A stretch of DNA of 64,000 nt, taken from assembly GCF_041734735.1 (NCBI RefSeq), contig NC_134883.1:31998764-32062763 (forward strand). The letters run 5' to 3'. The translations under genes and the position numbers were made by a program. Source of the DNA: Babylonia areolata (Eukaryota > Mollusca > Gastropoda > Neogastropoda > Buccinidae). Numbering within the stretch: position 1 is the first letter of the stretch; each line of letters begins with the position of its first letter. A model generated the notes under the pieces. It was not told where the DNA came from. It worked only from the letters and a program-made list of their open reading frames with translations, and searched no databases. Shown here piece after piece: positions 1-10,857 of the stretch.

Positions 1-154
1 GCAAACTGGCACAGCACAGACCTTCAAAGTTCCAGGCCAAGGAAGCAATGTTGCGGTTGCAGTGTGGGTTGAAGGTGTGCAGCAGGGAGAAGCCATGGTC
101 ACAGTCCCACAGCTTGACATCGTCCCCTGCTGAGGCCAGCCACAGCCCTTCCAT
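1..154 (-). CDS. NEDD1: NEDD1-like WD40 protein, first coding exon (partial)
   Basis: The minus strand opens with an ATG at 154-152 and stays open to the window edge (51 codons). It begins MEGLWLASAGDDVKLWD and has FNPH near residue 31 and an IASLAW stretch. This is half of a first WD40 blade, and it lines up with the start of animal NEDD1 as I remember it (MQENLRFASSGDDIKIWD, then FNPH). NEDD1 is the WD40 adaptor that brings the gamma-tubulin ring complex to centrosomes and spindles. The rest of the gene lies left of the window. The ATG was chosen because it matches the NEDD1 N-terminus. Another WD40 family cannot be excluded from 51 residues, but the combined GDD-K-WD and FNPH match is specific. 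Confidence 0.7.
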   Translation of the reverse strand, partial: MEGLWLASAGDDVKLWDCDHGFSLLHTFNPHCNRNIASLAWNFEGLCCASL

Positions 155-331
155 CACAGGCCGTCTGTCCGCTCGCCTTCTGCCTAGCACCGCACAGCAA
201 AGCTCTGCCAAAGCCATCAATTTCATTTCAGTTCACCAATTTATTGATCAACTCTTGTAATTTTTTTTTTTTCTTTAGCAAGATAAACGTTCAACATTCA
301 TCTAAATGAAGGAAAGTCATTACACAGTAAA

Positions 332-593
332 TGTCCAGGCAATATCCACATTTCTTCCCCTGTGCTCTTCTGTTTATAGGACGGGAAAACTTGTACACTG
401 GTTAATAACACTGTAATATTATATACTCTACATTTCTTCCCCTCCACTCTTTGACTGGCCTTCTTTATGTCTCTTGACAGGGGAAGAAATGTAGAGGATA
501 TACTAAATGTTATTTAAACAAATTTATGATTTTTTCCATCTTGGGAATGGAACTAAATGGAAAGATCACAAGGGAAGAAATGTGGATATTGCC
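332..593. repeat. Nested inverted-repeat (MITE-like) element upstream of NEDD1
   Basis: Two pairs of inverted arms are nested. Outer arms 339-364 and 567-592 are complementary at 25 of 26 positions. Inner arms 422-443 and 479-500 are complementary at 21 of 22. All four arms share the core CATTTCTTCCCC or its complement. The whole can fold into a stem within a stem. It lies about 180 bases upstream of the NEDD1 start codon. A palindromic nonautonomous DNA element is the likeliest origin; no transposase is visible. Confidence 0.6.
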
Positions 594-1524
594 AATGTCA
601 AAATGAGCTCTCTTTTTTTAACATCTTCCAACTGACAAGCTACTGAGTGCAATTATAAAGTTTTGTACTAACAGTGCTACCACCGAAATAACAGGAATAG
701 TAAGCACACTGGAAATGTTGAGCCCTCCATTCAGACCTGTGTATGTAAATGTGTGTGTCTATGTCTGTGTGTGTATGTCTGTGTGTGTGTGTCTGTGTGT
801 GTTTGTCTGTCTGTCTGTCTGTCTGTGTGTGTCCCTGTGTGTGTGTGTGTGCGTCTGTCTGTGTGTGAGAGCGTATATACTATGTGTGTGTAAAACTATT
901 CAAAAAAGCTGCAATAAAAGCATTACTAGCAGTACTAGAAGGTGTCAGAGTTGTAATTATGATAGCAGTATCAGAAACAGGGCTGGGATGATGGGTTCCT
1001 TGTAACTTTTACTCCCCTCATAACAAACTAATTTTAGTCAGATACACCATATGGTACTGGCTTTTTTCTTTCTTTTTTTTTAATGGATACACTAATTCTT
1101 TTAATGAAAAATCAACTGATCAAAACTGGAAAAGCATACTGACACATTTCCAGATTTTGTGACTGAACCAAGTCGGTTTACATTTGATAGAATTTGGTTA
1201 TGCATATGCTGTACAGATTTTTCTGTCAGGAACTTTTAATAAACTTTTAATGTTATAACTAAAGCTACCATAGATTGTAATATACTGTGAAAAGTGTAGT
1301 TTCTGACATTCTGGTTTTGCCACTTGTACTTTATCAAGATCAAGATCTGATTTCTTGTAATTCTATAACTATCAGAATAATCAATATAGTCTTCCCTTAA
1401 TAATCTTCTACCATTTTATTGACAGGTGGCAATCAAGACAAAAATTAAATTGTAACATTTGTGAGATATGTTTTCCTTTCTTTCAATGTAAGGTTGTTGT
1501 TTTTTCATTTTTGTAACTCAAAGA
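594..1524. other. AT-rich intergenic DNA with a GT-rich patch
   Basis: No gene is recognised here. A GT/CTGT-rich patch lies at about 740-890. The short open frames across it are translations of the simple repeat. Confidence 0.5.
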
Positions 1525-1526
1525 AT

Positions 1527-1601
<75 letters not shown>

Positions 1602-1641
1602 TGTGTGTGTGTGTGTGCATGTGTGTGTGCGTGTGTGTGTG
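1525..1641. repeat. Compound microsatellite (TG)n(GA)n(GT)n
   Basis: An uninterrupted TG tract (1526-1551) runs into about 25 GA units and then into a GT tract with a few interruptions. Open frames on either strand here are repeat artefacts. Confidence 0.95.
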
Positions 1642-2007
1642 TACATCGGCATTGAACATCAGACATAGACTGATACAGGGCTGAGAATGTCCGAAGACAA
1701 ATGTTCTATTACTTTTTTTATCAGCGAGGTCATTGTCAGATACATTTTTTCGTGAGCTTGGACATAATGTGTAACAAACTTCCATGACAAGTCAATCCAC
1801 CCCAAATAGGCAGTTGAGTCATAACATGGCCAACATCATCACACATGCAATCTCAAAGCAGATTCAGCATTTGATTGACCAGAATGTAATGATAATGTCT
1901 TTTGAGCATGCGCTGGAGAGGAAAGCGTCTCACAGGAAGAGGTAGACTAAAAGAATCTTGGTAAAAGTCGACTTACATAAGATAAAAAAAAGGCAACATT
2001 TCAAGCA

Positions 2008-2134
2008 TTTGAACGCAAAGCCCATTATAAACTTATTCCTTAATCATCTATCAAATCAAGTCTCTGTATCGTTCACTGCAGTATTATATGTGTTGTGCTT
2101 ACACACACACTTTAATCAGTTAGAAGCATACTTG
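2008..2134 (+). repeat. Copy 1 of an exact 127-bp direct repeat
   Basis: Reads identically, base for base, with 4373-4499. The match begins at TTTGAACGCAAAG and ends at GCATACTTG, and flanks differ on both sides. The second copy lies inside the LTR-element fossil at 4249-5704. Confidence 0.9.
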
Positions 2135-2141
2135 CGTGGGT

Positions 2142-2176
2142 AACTGTGTGTGTGTGTGCGTGTGTGTCACAGTGTA

Positions 2177-2210
<34 letters not shown>

Positions 2211-2246
2211 CGTGTGTGTGTGTGTTACCGTGTGTGTGTGTGTTAC

Positions 2247-2278
<32 letters not shown>

Positions 2279-2337
2279 TGTGTGTGTGTGACCATGTGTG
2301 TGTGTATCACACAGCCAACCAACAACAAATCACTACG

Positions 2338-2386
<49 letters not shown>

Positions 2387-2412
2387 GTGTGTGTGTGTAA
2401 CTATTAAGTGTG
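2142..2412. repeat. GT-rich array with TGTTACCG interruptions
   Basis: Long GT tracts are punctuated by a TTACCG or TCAC unit at regular spacing, so this is partly a minisatellite. A clean GT tract occupies about 2341-2383. Confidence 0.9.
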
Positions 2413-3086
2413 TGTGTAACTGTAAGTGTGTGTGTAAGCGTGTGATTTCTGTATGCTTGTGCATGTGTCGGAGAATGTAGAGAGAGACAGAGAGAGAGAG
2501 AGTGGGAAAGAGTGAGTGTGAGAGCGAGTTTACTGGAACATACCCTACCCTCTGACCCAAACGTTCAAAATTGAATGTTCCAATGTTTTCAGTTTCAAAC
2601 TCCGTCTGAAATTCTACGAGTACAATGTAGCTACCTGAACAGATGCTGGGAAAGGAAACCCAAATATGTCCGTACAAATTACATCACACGTTGAATGTCA
2701 CAGCTGACCAACTGATGATATAAATAATTTACAATTCTCTCGACAAGTTCAGTCCAACAGGCTCTTGACAACAGTTGTGTTCCGAAAACCCTACCAACCA
2801 CTGCCAGAACACAGAGTAATATCATTCACTTTCTCGGCAATGAAGCAATGTTGTGCAAGATGCGAATACTGAACGATCGACAAGTAAGAGTACTTATACG
2901 TACAGATTGTCTTGCTCAGGGCACAGAAACACTATCAGCTGGTCTCTTCGCAAGAACTTTCGATTGCCCTGATCATCTCTTTCCGGTCTGTTTACAATCC
3001 CGCCTTTCAGTCATTGGGGCTGCACTCGATTTGGACCTCAGCGGAACGAGTCCTCGTTGACGTCCAAGCGACAATCTGCCTGAGTG

Positions 3087-3088
<2 letters not shown>
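2413..3088. other. Intergenic DNA without a recognisable feature
   Basis: A short GA-rich patch lies near 2478-2520. I see no gene or known repeat in the remainder. Confidence 0.5.

Positions 3089-3147
<59 letters not shown>
3089..3147. repeat. (CA)29 microsatellite
   Basis: A pure CA tract. A pure GT tract starts about 110 bases downstream (3259), so the two are complementary and could pair as a stem. Confidence 0.95.
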
Positions 3148-3149
<2 letters not shown>

Positions 3150-3255
3150 TGGAGCGGTGGAGATGCTGAGATATCTGGGTATAATGAATGGGTGGCCCAT
3201 AGCTCAGGAACAACTTGATCTAAAAGGTTTAAACTATGTATACGTCTGTGTGTGT

Positions 3256-3258
<3 letters not shown>

Positions 3259-3307
<49 letters not shown>
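3259..3307. repeat. (GT)n microsatellite abutting a LINE 3' tail
   Basis: A pure GT tract of about 24 units. It directly abuts the trinucleotide tail (GTAGTAGTCGTAGTC on the plus strand) that ends the minus-strand LINE. Confidence 0.95.
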
Positions 3308-3467
3308 TGTAGTAGTCGTAGTCGTTATATACAACTTAACCATTTTTGTCCCCATCTAATCTTTATCTTCACTTCTTTCCTTTTATTTTATCTATTTATT
3401 TTCTTCTTTTGTTTGTTGTTGTTGGGCGGGGTATGCAAGTACACTTCTGCAAGAAATTAACCTGCAT

Positions 3468-4248
3468 TCATTCTTCATAATCAATTTGTTTTCCTTTTAA
3501 GATGGTATTGGTGTCCAGAAGATTTTTGAACGTGTTAGTATTTAGTGCAAGTTTAACTTCGGTTGGTAGTGCATTCCATATTTGTGCAATTTGGTTTGCC
3601 AATGAATTTTTTCTAATGTTGGTGTTGCAGTGTTCTAAACTTCTTTTTTTTCCTTGTACTATCATAATCCGTCATTCTAAAGATAGCATCAGTGTCTTGA
3701 ATTTACATCACTTAATTATGTTATTTAATATCTTAAAAGCTTCAATCAAATCTCCTCTTAATCTTCTACCTTTTATAGTGAGTGTAGATTTAAGTATGTA
3801 AGTCTTCAGAGTTGTTGTTAACTCATATATTCTTGCAATTCTTTTAGTAATTTAGTTGCCCTTCTCTGGACCCTTTCTATTTCTTTTGATTGTCTCTCAA
3901 GGTATGGGTGCCATACAGTATTACCAGATTCTACATGTGATCTATATAATTAATGCTTTATATAGATTGAGAAATATATCTTTATCTAGGTAATTGAAGG
4001 TTCTCTTAATTACACCAATCATTTGATTGGTTTTATTTATAATATTATGTATATGTGTATCAAAGGATAGCTTATTGTCAAACATTATCCCTATGTCTTT
4101 CTCACTATGGCTTTTCTCAGTATTCTGTGTCATGTTTTCTATTTTCAAATAGTAATTGTTATTTGGTTTTTTCCCCTTTGTGCATTACTTAACATTTTGA
4201 AACATTAAAATAAAGGTTCCATTTGTCAGACCATTCTTGTAGTTTATA
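3468..4248 (-). pseudogene. LINE ORF2 C-terminal part
   Basis: Minus strand: LQEWSDKWNLYFNVSKC, then DIGIMFDNKLSFDTHIH, then a final segment ending at 3468 with LANQIAQIWNALPTEVK. This is the thumb and tail of a CR1/L2-type ORF2. It continues the RT segment that resumes at 5705. Confidence 0.7.
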
Positions 4249-5137
4249 TGTAACCAAGTGCTCTGCTTGCTTCAAAAAATGTTTCACGCACAAACTGAAT
4301 AGCAGACGACATTTTCGCAACTAACCCGCCGGCCTTCAACGACCTGCGCAGAATGTGTGACGCCATTACCGGTTTGAACGCAAAGCCCATTATAAACTTA
4401 TTCCTTAATCATCTATCAAATCAAGTCTCTGTATCGTTCACTGCAGTATTATATGTGTTGTGCTTACACACACACTTTAATCAGTTAGAAGCATACTTGA
4501 TTTCATTTAAACGTTCATCAGTCTAAAGATTTCAGCTGACACTAAGCTTACGTCATTTTGTCCTCCTCACCAGACAACCCACTCACTGCTCGACCAGTGT
4601 CACAGTACGCTATTGGTTGAGCTGGAATCTGTGTTTCTGCTCCACCGTATTCATTTAATATCTCTTTTGTCGGATCAGTAAACTACAAGTATTATATACT
4701 GGCAGAATCATCGCAATTCCATCTTTAAATCTATCCCATTTATGTTTGCCTACGTTAAGCTGATTTAACGCAGTCTGTAATTTTCAGCGACGAGCTCGTT
4801 AAAACTGACCCTTTTCAGGTGACTTAAATTAAGATTATGAATTCATTTTGAATAATCAACACTTCATTTTATACTCATTAGAAAGTAGGCTTTGAGCTCT
4901 TTCTTTTGCGACTTATCCGACGTAAATTAGTTCAGGAATCATTTAGAAATTCATCACTGAACACCTTGTAAGAAACACAGTTGTTGGCTGATTTGAGCCA
5001 ATCTGCTTTTCAGCACACGCGATTGTCTTTGCAGTCCTCTTAACTTACATAAAGTGGCACAGTGAGTGATGAGTGGTCACTTCATACCTGGTCAGTCATC
5101 TGAGCAGAGGCGCTCTCTCTCTCTTGCTGTGTCGCAA

Positions 5138-5168
<31 letters not shown>

Positions 5169-5704
5169 CGTGTATGTTCCCACAACGGCTGACATCTCGC
5201 TACGTATCACTGCACTGTCTTCTTCTTTATCTCTTCTCTCATTATCTTTTATGTTTTCCTCTTTGTTCTTCTCTACGTAACTATTGTAAATAAAACAATA
5301 GAAAAACCCTTTTGTGACTGGCCTCTATATGTTCCTGGTCTGTGCGCGGGAATTCTTGTCTATCCTTTAATACAGTATATCATCATTAGTTAGTTCTTTT
5401 GTACCGTCCCCTTATATACCACTCGGTTCATAACTCGGCCACAAAAGTGGCGTCGCCGACAGGATATTGATCCTTGAGAATATCCTTACGACTGGATAAA
5501 GATCCATCACAAGATTGATAAAAAAATCATTCCCTTTAATGTTTCAATTCTTAGTTTGTCCAAATTCAATCCATGATCCCTAAACCCCAGTCCTTTACCA
5601 CCAAGTGTACGTTGTTACAACTTAGCGCTGTGAGCAGATGATGTGTCAGTTCTTCAAATATCTCTTAATAAATCACAGCTCCTAGCCAAGCTTACTTTAT
5701 TACA
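4249..5704 (+). mobile_element. LTR-retrotransposon fossil inserted in the LINE
   Basis: A fossil LTR fragment plus a short internal piece. It starts TGTAACC, carries an AATAAA-type poly(A) signal near 5290 and ends the LTR near 5443, just before a primer-binding-like stretch with GTGGCGTCGCC. It resembles the solo LTR at 28916-29355 over the start (AGCAGACGACA block) and the end (from TAAAACAATAGAAAAACCC on). It carries one copy of the 127-bp repeat and a GT tract. No coding region survives. Family not determined; it is younger than the LINE it interrupts. Confidence 0.55.
4373..4499 (+). repeat. Copy 2 of the exact 127-bp direct repeat
   Basis: Identical to 2008-2134 over the full 127 bases. 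Here it lies within the LTR fossil; it is not evident in the related solo LTR near 29 kb. Confidence 0.9.
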
Positions 5705-6462
5705 TATATAAATCAGTTTGCAATGTGAGATTGTTGTGTGTATCACTGTAAATCTTAGCATCATCTGCAAAACTTTTACACTTACTTTGTATACAATCTG
5801 GAAGGTCGTTTATATATATTGTGAAAAGTACTGGTCCAAGAATACTGCCCTGTGGAATACCACTAATTAAGTTTGCACAAATTGACTTATTTTCTCCTAT
5901 CTTAACTAATAATTATTGTGTTCTACCTGTTAAGAAGCTTCTTGTCCAGTTCGGTAAATTACCAGTAATACCATACGAGGCTAAGTTTAATAACAGTTTT
6001 TCGTGTGGGACAGAATCGAATGCTTTTTCAAAGTCTGAATAAATTATGTCAATATTGTTTACTGCTATCTCTCCTTTTAGTCAGATCTTCGATTACTTCT
6101 AGTAGTTGCGTTATGCATGATTTATTCTGTCTAAAGCCATGCTGATATTTTATATAAAGGTTATATACTTTCATATGTGAAATAACTGCATCTCTAATGA
6201 AAGATTCTAAAATTTTAGACACTATATATGTTAAGCTCACTTGTCTATAATTGCCTGGTTCTTGTTTTGACCGTTTCTTGTAAACAGCTGTTACCTCAAC
6301 CATTTTCCAGTCGTTTGGTATGCAAGCACTTTCAAGAGACGTATCACAGATGATGCTCAGTAGAATAGCCAACTCTCTGCTTAATTCTTTTAGGAGCCTT
6401 GGAGGTATTTGGTCTGGCCCTTGTGCTTTATATGGGTATAAGGCTTTTAATTTATTTTCCAT
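5705..6462 (-). pseudogene. LINE reverse transcriptase, N-terminal and palm part
   Basis: At 6049-6462 minus the frame reads KAQGPDQIPPRLLKEL, NDWKMVEVTAVYKK, NYRQVSLT and HGFRQNKSC. The next segment continues with SDFEKAFDSVPH, then GIPQGSILGPVLF and SFADDAKIYSDT. These are RT motifs, including the FADD catalytic aspartates. The gene is broken by frameshifts and then by the insertion that begins at 5704. Confidence 0.75.
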
Positions 6463-6699
6463 TACTATAGGGGTGACCCTAAGACTGCATACATTAATAT
6501 TTCCTTATCTGGAGCTTTCTCCAAGGCTAGGTAAATTTGTAACAGTCTCTTTTGCAAAAACACTTGCAAGGAATGTATTCTAAGTGTCTGCTTTTTCCAT
6601 ATCTGTTTCTGCTAAACTACCATCTTCTTTTTTCAGTATTCCTATTCCCGTTCTTAGTTGTTTTTTTTCCTGTACATACTTCCAAAACATTTTTCGGGC

Positions 6700-7035
6700 T
6701 TTTGTGTGTGTGGGGGAGGGGGGGGAGGGGGGGTGCGGGGGGGGGGGGGGGCGTGTTTTTTTTGTTTTTGTTTTTCGGTGGGTTTTTTTGTGTTTTTTTT
6801 TTGGGGGGGGGGTTGGTTTTTTTTGTTTGGTTGGTTGGTTTTTTGTTGTTGTTGTTGTTTGTTTCTTTGTTTGTTTTTGTTTTGTTTTTGTTTCTTTTGT
6901 TGTTGGTGGTGTGTTTTTTTGTTTGTTTGTTTGTTTGTTTGTTTTTTGTTTTTGTTTTTGTTGGTTTTTTGTTTTTTGTGTTTTTTTTTGCTAGTTTCTT
7001 TCGTACTCTTTCTTTTTTTTCGTTTTTTTTTATAT
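6700..7035. repeat. G-run and T/GTTT-rich low-complexity block in the LINE
   Basis: Runs of seven to sixteen G at 6712-6752 are followed by T-rich DNA with GTTT and GTT units to about 7035. The long open frames over it (Val/Phe/Cys/Gly only) are not genes. The G-runs could form a quadruplex on the plus strand. Confidence 0.9.
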
Positions 7036-7124
7036 AGCTTTTTAAATGAATTTACAGCATTTATTCCTTTCTGTTATATAAATAGGAGTAACCTGTTTTT
7101 GTTCTGAAGAAATGCTTATATAAT

Positions 7125-8032
7125 CTATATTTCTTTTTGATGCTTTCTCATTATTTTTTTGTTCATCCATAAGGATTTAAATTTCTTTTCTTGTCTACCT
7201 GTAGTTTTAGGTATAAATTTATCCATAGATTTAAGTATTAGTGTCTTTAAATCATTCCAGCATTTGTTAACATCTTGTTTATCCATGTAAGTCCAATCCA
7301 TTTTATTTAATGTTTCTATTATTTTATTATTATTTCCTTTTTTGGCTTCTTTAGGCTTCTTTAGGTCAAATTTATGCTTAATTTCTGCTCTTAACTTCAC
7401 CGTTGAAATATGGAACTGGAAAACCAGAATATCATGGTTACACTTTCCTAGAGGATCAAAGTGATGGATTTCACTTACCAACCTGGTATCGTTCACCATT
7501 ACTAGATCTACAATGCTAGGTCTTTGACCTGTTCTATTTCCTGTTGGTCTTGCTACTTTTTGAGTCAGGAAAGCATCTCTCAGATATTCTATAAAATTAT
7601 CATCGGAAGGGCCAGCCCATGAACCACTCCCCTGTATAGCTGGGTAATTAAAATCACCCATAATACAAATTTTGTCAAAATTTGTCATTTATTTAGATTC
7701 TAACAGTTCAAATAACTTTTCAATAATCTGTTCTGATAAATTTGGACTTTTGTATATACACCCAATTAATACTTTCTCATCATTTGCACTTTTAAATTTA
7801 CACCATACACTTTCAAAAGCAGACTTACTTAGAATAGAATATTCCTGGGCTTTTCATTTGCATTTGTGAAAATATCGTAATTAGGGATACTGCAGTGCTC
7901 TTTTACATTGAAAAGGTATCTTTGGTTTCTTGGAATTGTTTCAGTTAGGCCAATAATGCGTGGTCTTATCTCACTGACTCGTATTTTAAATTCTTCTAAC
8001 TTATTGGGTAGGCTATCTACATTACTATACAT
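7125..8032 (-). pseudogene. LINE ORF2 endonuclease fragments
   Basis: An APE-type endonuclease start (MYSNVDSLPNKLEEF, then GLTET) sits at 7829-8032 minus. The continuation at 7125-7688 carries KICIMGDFNYP and a final FDPLGKCNHDILVFQF, which corresponds to the SDH region with its serine changed. The frame is broken between the two pieces. Confidence 0.7.
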
Positions 8033-8620
8033 TATAATACAATCACTAGAGAGAAGAAAATCTTTACAGCTATTTACAGTCAGTATGTTTTGTGTTTGTA
8101 GTCACTCCTTGTCTTGGCCATTGGTCCCATTGCCCTTTCCCTTGTCAGTAACTGGTCGGTCGTCAGCATTCGTGTTTTATTGTTGTTGTTAGCACTATTT
8201 TGCCATTTCTGATCACCAGATCTTCTAACAGTTCCCTTTGGCCATTCTTTCCTTTTTTTTCAGCCAACAGTTCTTGGAATTTCTGTCTCTCTTTCAGTGT
8301 CAAGTCATTATTTATGTATACTCTCTTCCTGGGGTCACTGATTCCTTGGTTTGTGTGAACTGCTTTTTTCATTATTTCTTTCTTCTTATTTTCTGATGTC
8401 ACGGTCACTTTTAACAATCTGGGTCTATTCCCCTCTATTTTAAAAACCCAGTCTCATTGGGTTTGTGAGCTCTTCCTTGTCCATTGTCACTTCACATTTG
8501 TCCATGATCTTCATGATTTCCTTAATATCGTCTTATTTCTTTTCTTCTGCAGTAGGCTTGCTATTTTCTGTCAAACTCACTGTCACTATGTTGACCTTCC
8601 TTTTTTTCTTTTTCCTCCCG

Positions 8621-8965
8621 TTATTCTAGAGCTTCTGTCAGCTTTCTGTCTACAATTTCTTCAATCTTCTGTTCCTGCTTCCATCCCCCAATTTTTCTTT
8701 CTATTGCTTCCAGTCTCTGGCAGAACATGTCCATCATTTTGTCAAGTTTTGACTCTAGTCTGGACTTCACTTCTCTCTTGTCTGCTGTACAGGGTTCACA
8801 GACCCATTGCAGACCCTTGTTTTCCGTCAGTTGCCTGAAAAGATCAGACTTCACTTTAGCACACGTTTGGTGGACCCAGTGCTTGCAGTTAGAGCACTCT
8901 ACAGATGGCGTCGCCTCTTCGCCATCCTCACAGGGTTCATCACAAATTGGGCACTGCCATAGTGT
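8621..8965 (-). pseudogene. LINE ORF1 with PHD finger
   Basis: The minus strand shows a C4HC3 PHD pattern: CPIC, then CEDGEE, VECSNC, HWVHQTC and WVCEPC. A predicted coiled region follows (KLDKMMDMFCQRLEAIERK). This is the PHD-type ORF1 known from CR1-like non-LTR elements. The reading frame is open through the finger and into the coil. The downstream part of ORF1, with LTLKERQKFQELLAEKK, is at 8163-8417 in another frame. Confidence 0.65.
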
Positions 8966-9469
8966 CAGTTGAGACAGGGATGGTCTACCTCTCTGTTACT
9001 GCCACTCTGCCTGTGCCAGATGCCCTGTTCTTAGGTGTGTTTGAGCTCCCTCCCCACCCCCTCCTCCTCCCTACCGCACGCTGACTCGGCGGTTTCATCT
9101 TTGCACACAACTCTACAGTTTCACTGTTTTCCTCTTTACAAGGACAATATATCGAACAATATATTGGCAGTATATCGAAACAACACAATGTCAAACAGAA
9201 CACAAAACTGATCAAAATTGTTACCTTATTTCCCATGTTGGTGGTGAAACAGAAAAACAAGAAATAAAATTGTTACCTTTATTCAGTTGTTGGTGCAGAA
9301 CTAGAGGTGCAGAAAACAAAAAACGAGAGTGAAATTCAGTTGTAGCACAATCACTATACAATCATATTTGAATTGATTTAGAAGTCTAGTGTCATATAGT
9401 TGGCCAAAAACTTTGAAAATGCTTGGAGCTCCTGAAATGTACGTCCGTCCATACGCGCATAATGCTCAG

Positions 9470-9470
<1 letters not shown>

Positions 9471-9544
<74 letters not shown>

Positions 9545-9578
9545 TGTGTCTGTGTGTGTGTCTGTGTGTCTGTGTGTT
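9471..9578. repeat. (TG)n microsatellite with TCTG interruptions
   Basis: More than 30 clean TG units, then TCTG-interrupted repeats. Confidence 0.95.
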
Positions 9579-9849
9579 GGCATTAACTCAGTGTTATATA
9601 TGCTCTTACATCTCCAAATAAAAGTTGCGTCTTGAGATGACAACCGAACTAAAACACAATATACATTTTGTAACTTTCATTTTGGTGCCTTCACACTGTG
9701 GGATTTCTTCAACTGGATAAGCGAGCAGGTCAGGCTGCCAGAAACGTAGGCAGGACGCAATTGTGAAGGCCCAGTCCTCAGTGTACCATTAGATCTACAA
9801 TGTGTTACAGTTGTATCGTTGAAAAAGTTTCCCTTGGTCGACTTTAAAA

Positions 9850-10190
9850 ATTGGATAGGCTAAATGATTCAGACTGCCAATATTACCGTCACTGTATAAA
9901 GGTAGTTACAGCAAGCAACCCCAATGCTTTCTTGAATGGTTTATCTGTCTCCCAGTCAAGACCGACTATAATTTTAATCTATCGATTTGGTTTGAATGCC
10001 CTACGTACAAAATATTGTAAACACATATAGTGTTTATGCGGAAATGAAGATAATGTCTATCACCGTCTTGTCTAGTGTCCCGGAACGAGACAACTCGCGT
10101 TTAATAAGCTCACTGACCAGTTCCCACTTAACACGTATTTGTCATTGAATAGATATTTTATGACTCCCACAAATTTCTAAATGTTTGAAC
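9850..10190 (+). pseudogene. LINE C-terminal remnant with zinc-knuckle pattern
   Basis: One plus frame, from about 9915, reads SNPNAFLNGLSVSQSRPT, a few residues on YRFGLNALRTKYCKH, and then CLCGNEDNVYHRLV and CPGTRQL, with two in-frame stops. The CxCGxxED, H, CP spacing is the cysteine/histidine tail found at the end of many LINE ORF2 proteins. It has no RT attached. The assignment rests on that one pattern. Confidence 0.45.
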
Positions 10191-10250
10191 CAATGTCCTG
10201 TTGGTATCTACTTTTGACTGATCATGTTTTTGTCATAATGAGCATGCTTT

Positions 10251-10253
<3 letters not shown>

Positions 10254-10337
<84 letters not shown>
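10254..10337. repeat. (CT)n(CA)n microsatellite
   Basis: A CT tract of about 16 units directly joined to a CA tract of about 26 units. Confidence 0.95.
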
Positions 10338-10338
<1 letters not shown>

Positions 10339-10659
10339 TCATCATTTTATGTGATATATTTTGGTAATTAGTGTTATCGCCCGGTATAAGCGGAAACAAG
10401 TTTACTCATTCTGTTAAAAATGAAAACTGGAATGAAAACGAGACTGCCACCCATTTGAAAACAAATTGAAATAGTCATAACATCATTATTGATTCGTTTT
10501 CTCACTGAAAGAAATATATTTTAGGAATTGAAATTATACAGCAATGATCCTATTTGAATTATTCACGTTCATTTATTTCTATGGACTTCTAAATATTGTA
10601 TTCTTAATTTGCTCTCGTCTTCAAATTGTTAATATCCGGTTCAAGCATTGTCTTCATCA

Positions 10660-10857
10660 CTGCATAAATGGCGCCGCGCGTATGGTATTTGCTACATGTT
10701 CGGAGAACGTCATCGCGTAAAGGAAAATAGCTCACAAGTTTGATGATCGCCGAATAGAAGAACTGTGGTTGTATTGCTAGCTCTGTGACAACGTTGTAAC
10801 AGTTAAATGATCGACGTTTTTATTTAAGTTTCATGTGATTTTGTGTTCGTGGCTGAG
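10660..10857 (+). promoter_or_regulatory. MBD4: Candidate MBD4 promoter and 5' noncoding exon
   Basis: A local CpG-rich patch (GGCGCCGCGCG near 10670) precedes a stretch ending GGCTGAG followed by a strong donor GTGAGT at 10858. The first coding exon of MBD4 begins at an acceptor (12490) only five bases before its ATG, so an upstream noncoding exon is needed. This is the best-looking candidate. No core promoter element is certain. Confidence 0.35.

Larger units (their letters stand above)
3308..9255 (-). mobile_element. CR1/L2-like LINE, decayed, split by a later insertion
   Basis: Read on the minus strand, the pieces come in LINE order: an ORF1 with a PHD finger (about 8620-8965) and a Lys/Glu-rich tail (8163-8417), then ORF2 with endonuclease (about 7400-8032), reverse transcriptase (about 3940-6460) and a C-terminal tail ending at 3468. 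The 3' end is a short trinucleotide tail near 3308. A PHD-finger ORF1 is known from CR1-like elements. ORF2 is interrupted between DLY and LQEW of the RT thumb region by the fossil at 4249-5704. Many stops and shifts show that this copy is old. Confidence 0.75.

Noticed and set aside
715-1005. Open frames rich in Cys and Val across GT tracts, here and at 2146-2400, 9389-9635 and similar places
   Set aside because: They translate simple repeats and carry no domain or splice context.
6552-7107. Three overlapping long frames of Phe, Val, Cys and Gly
   Set aside because: They lie on a G/T low-complexity block inside a LINE.
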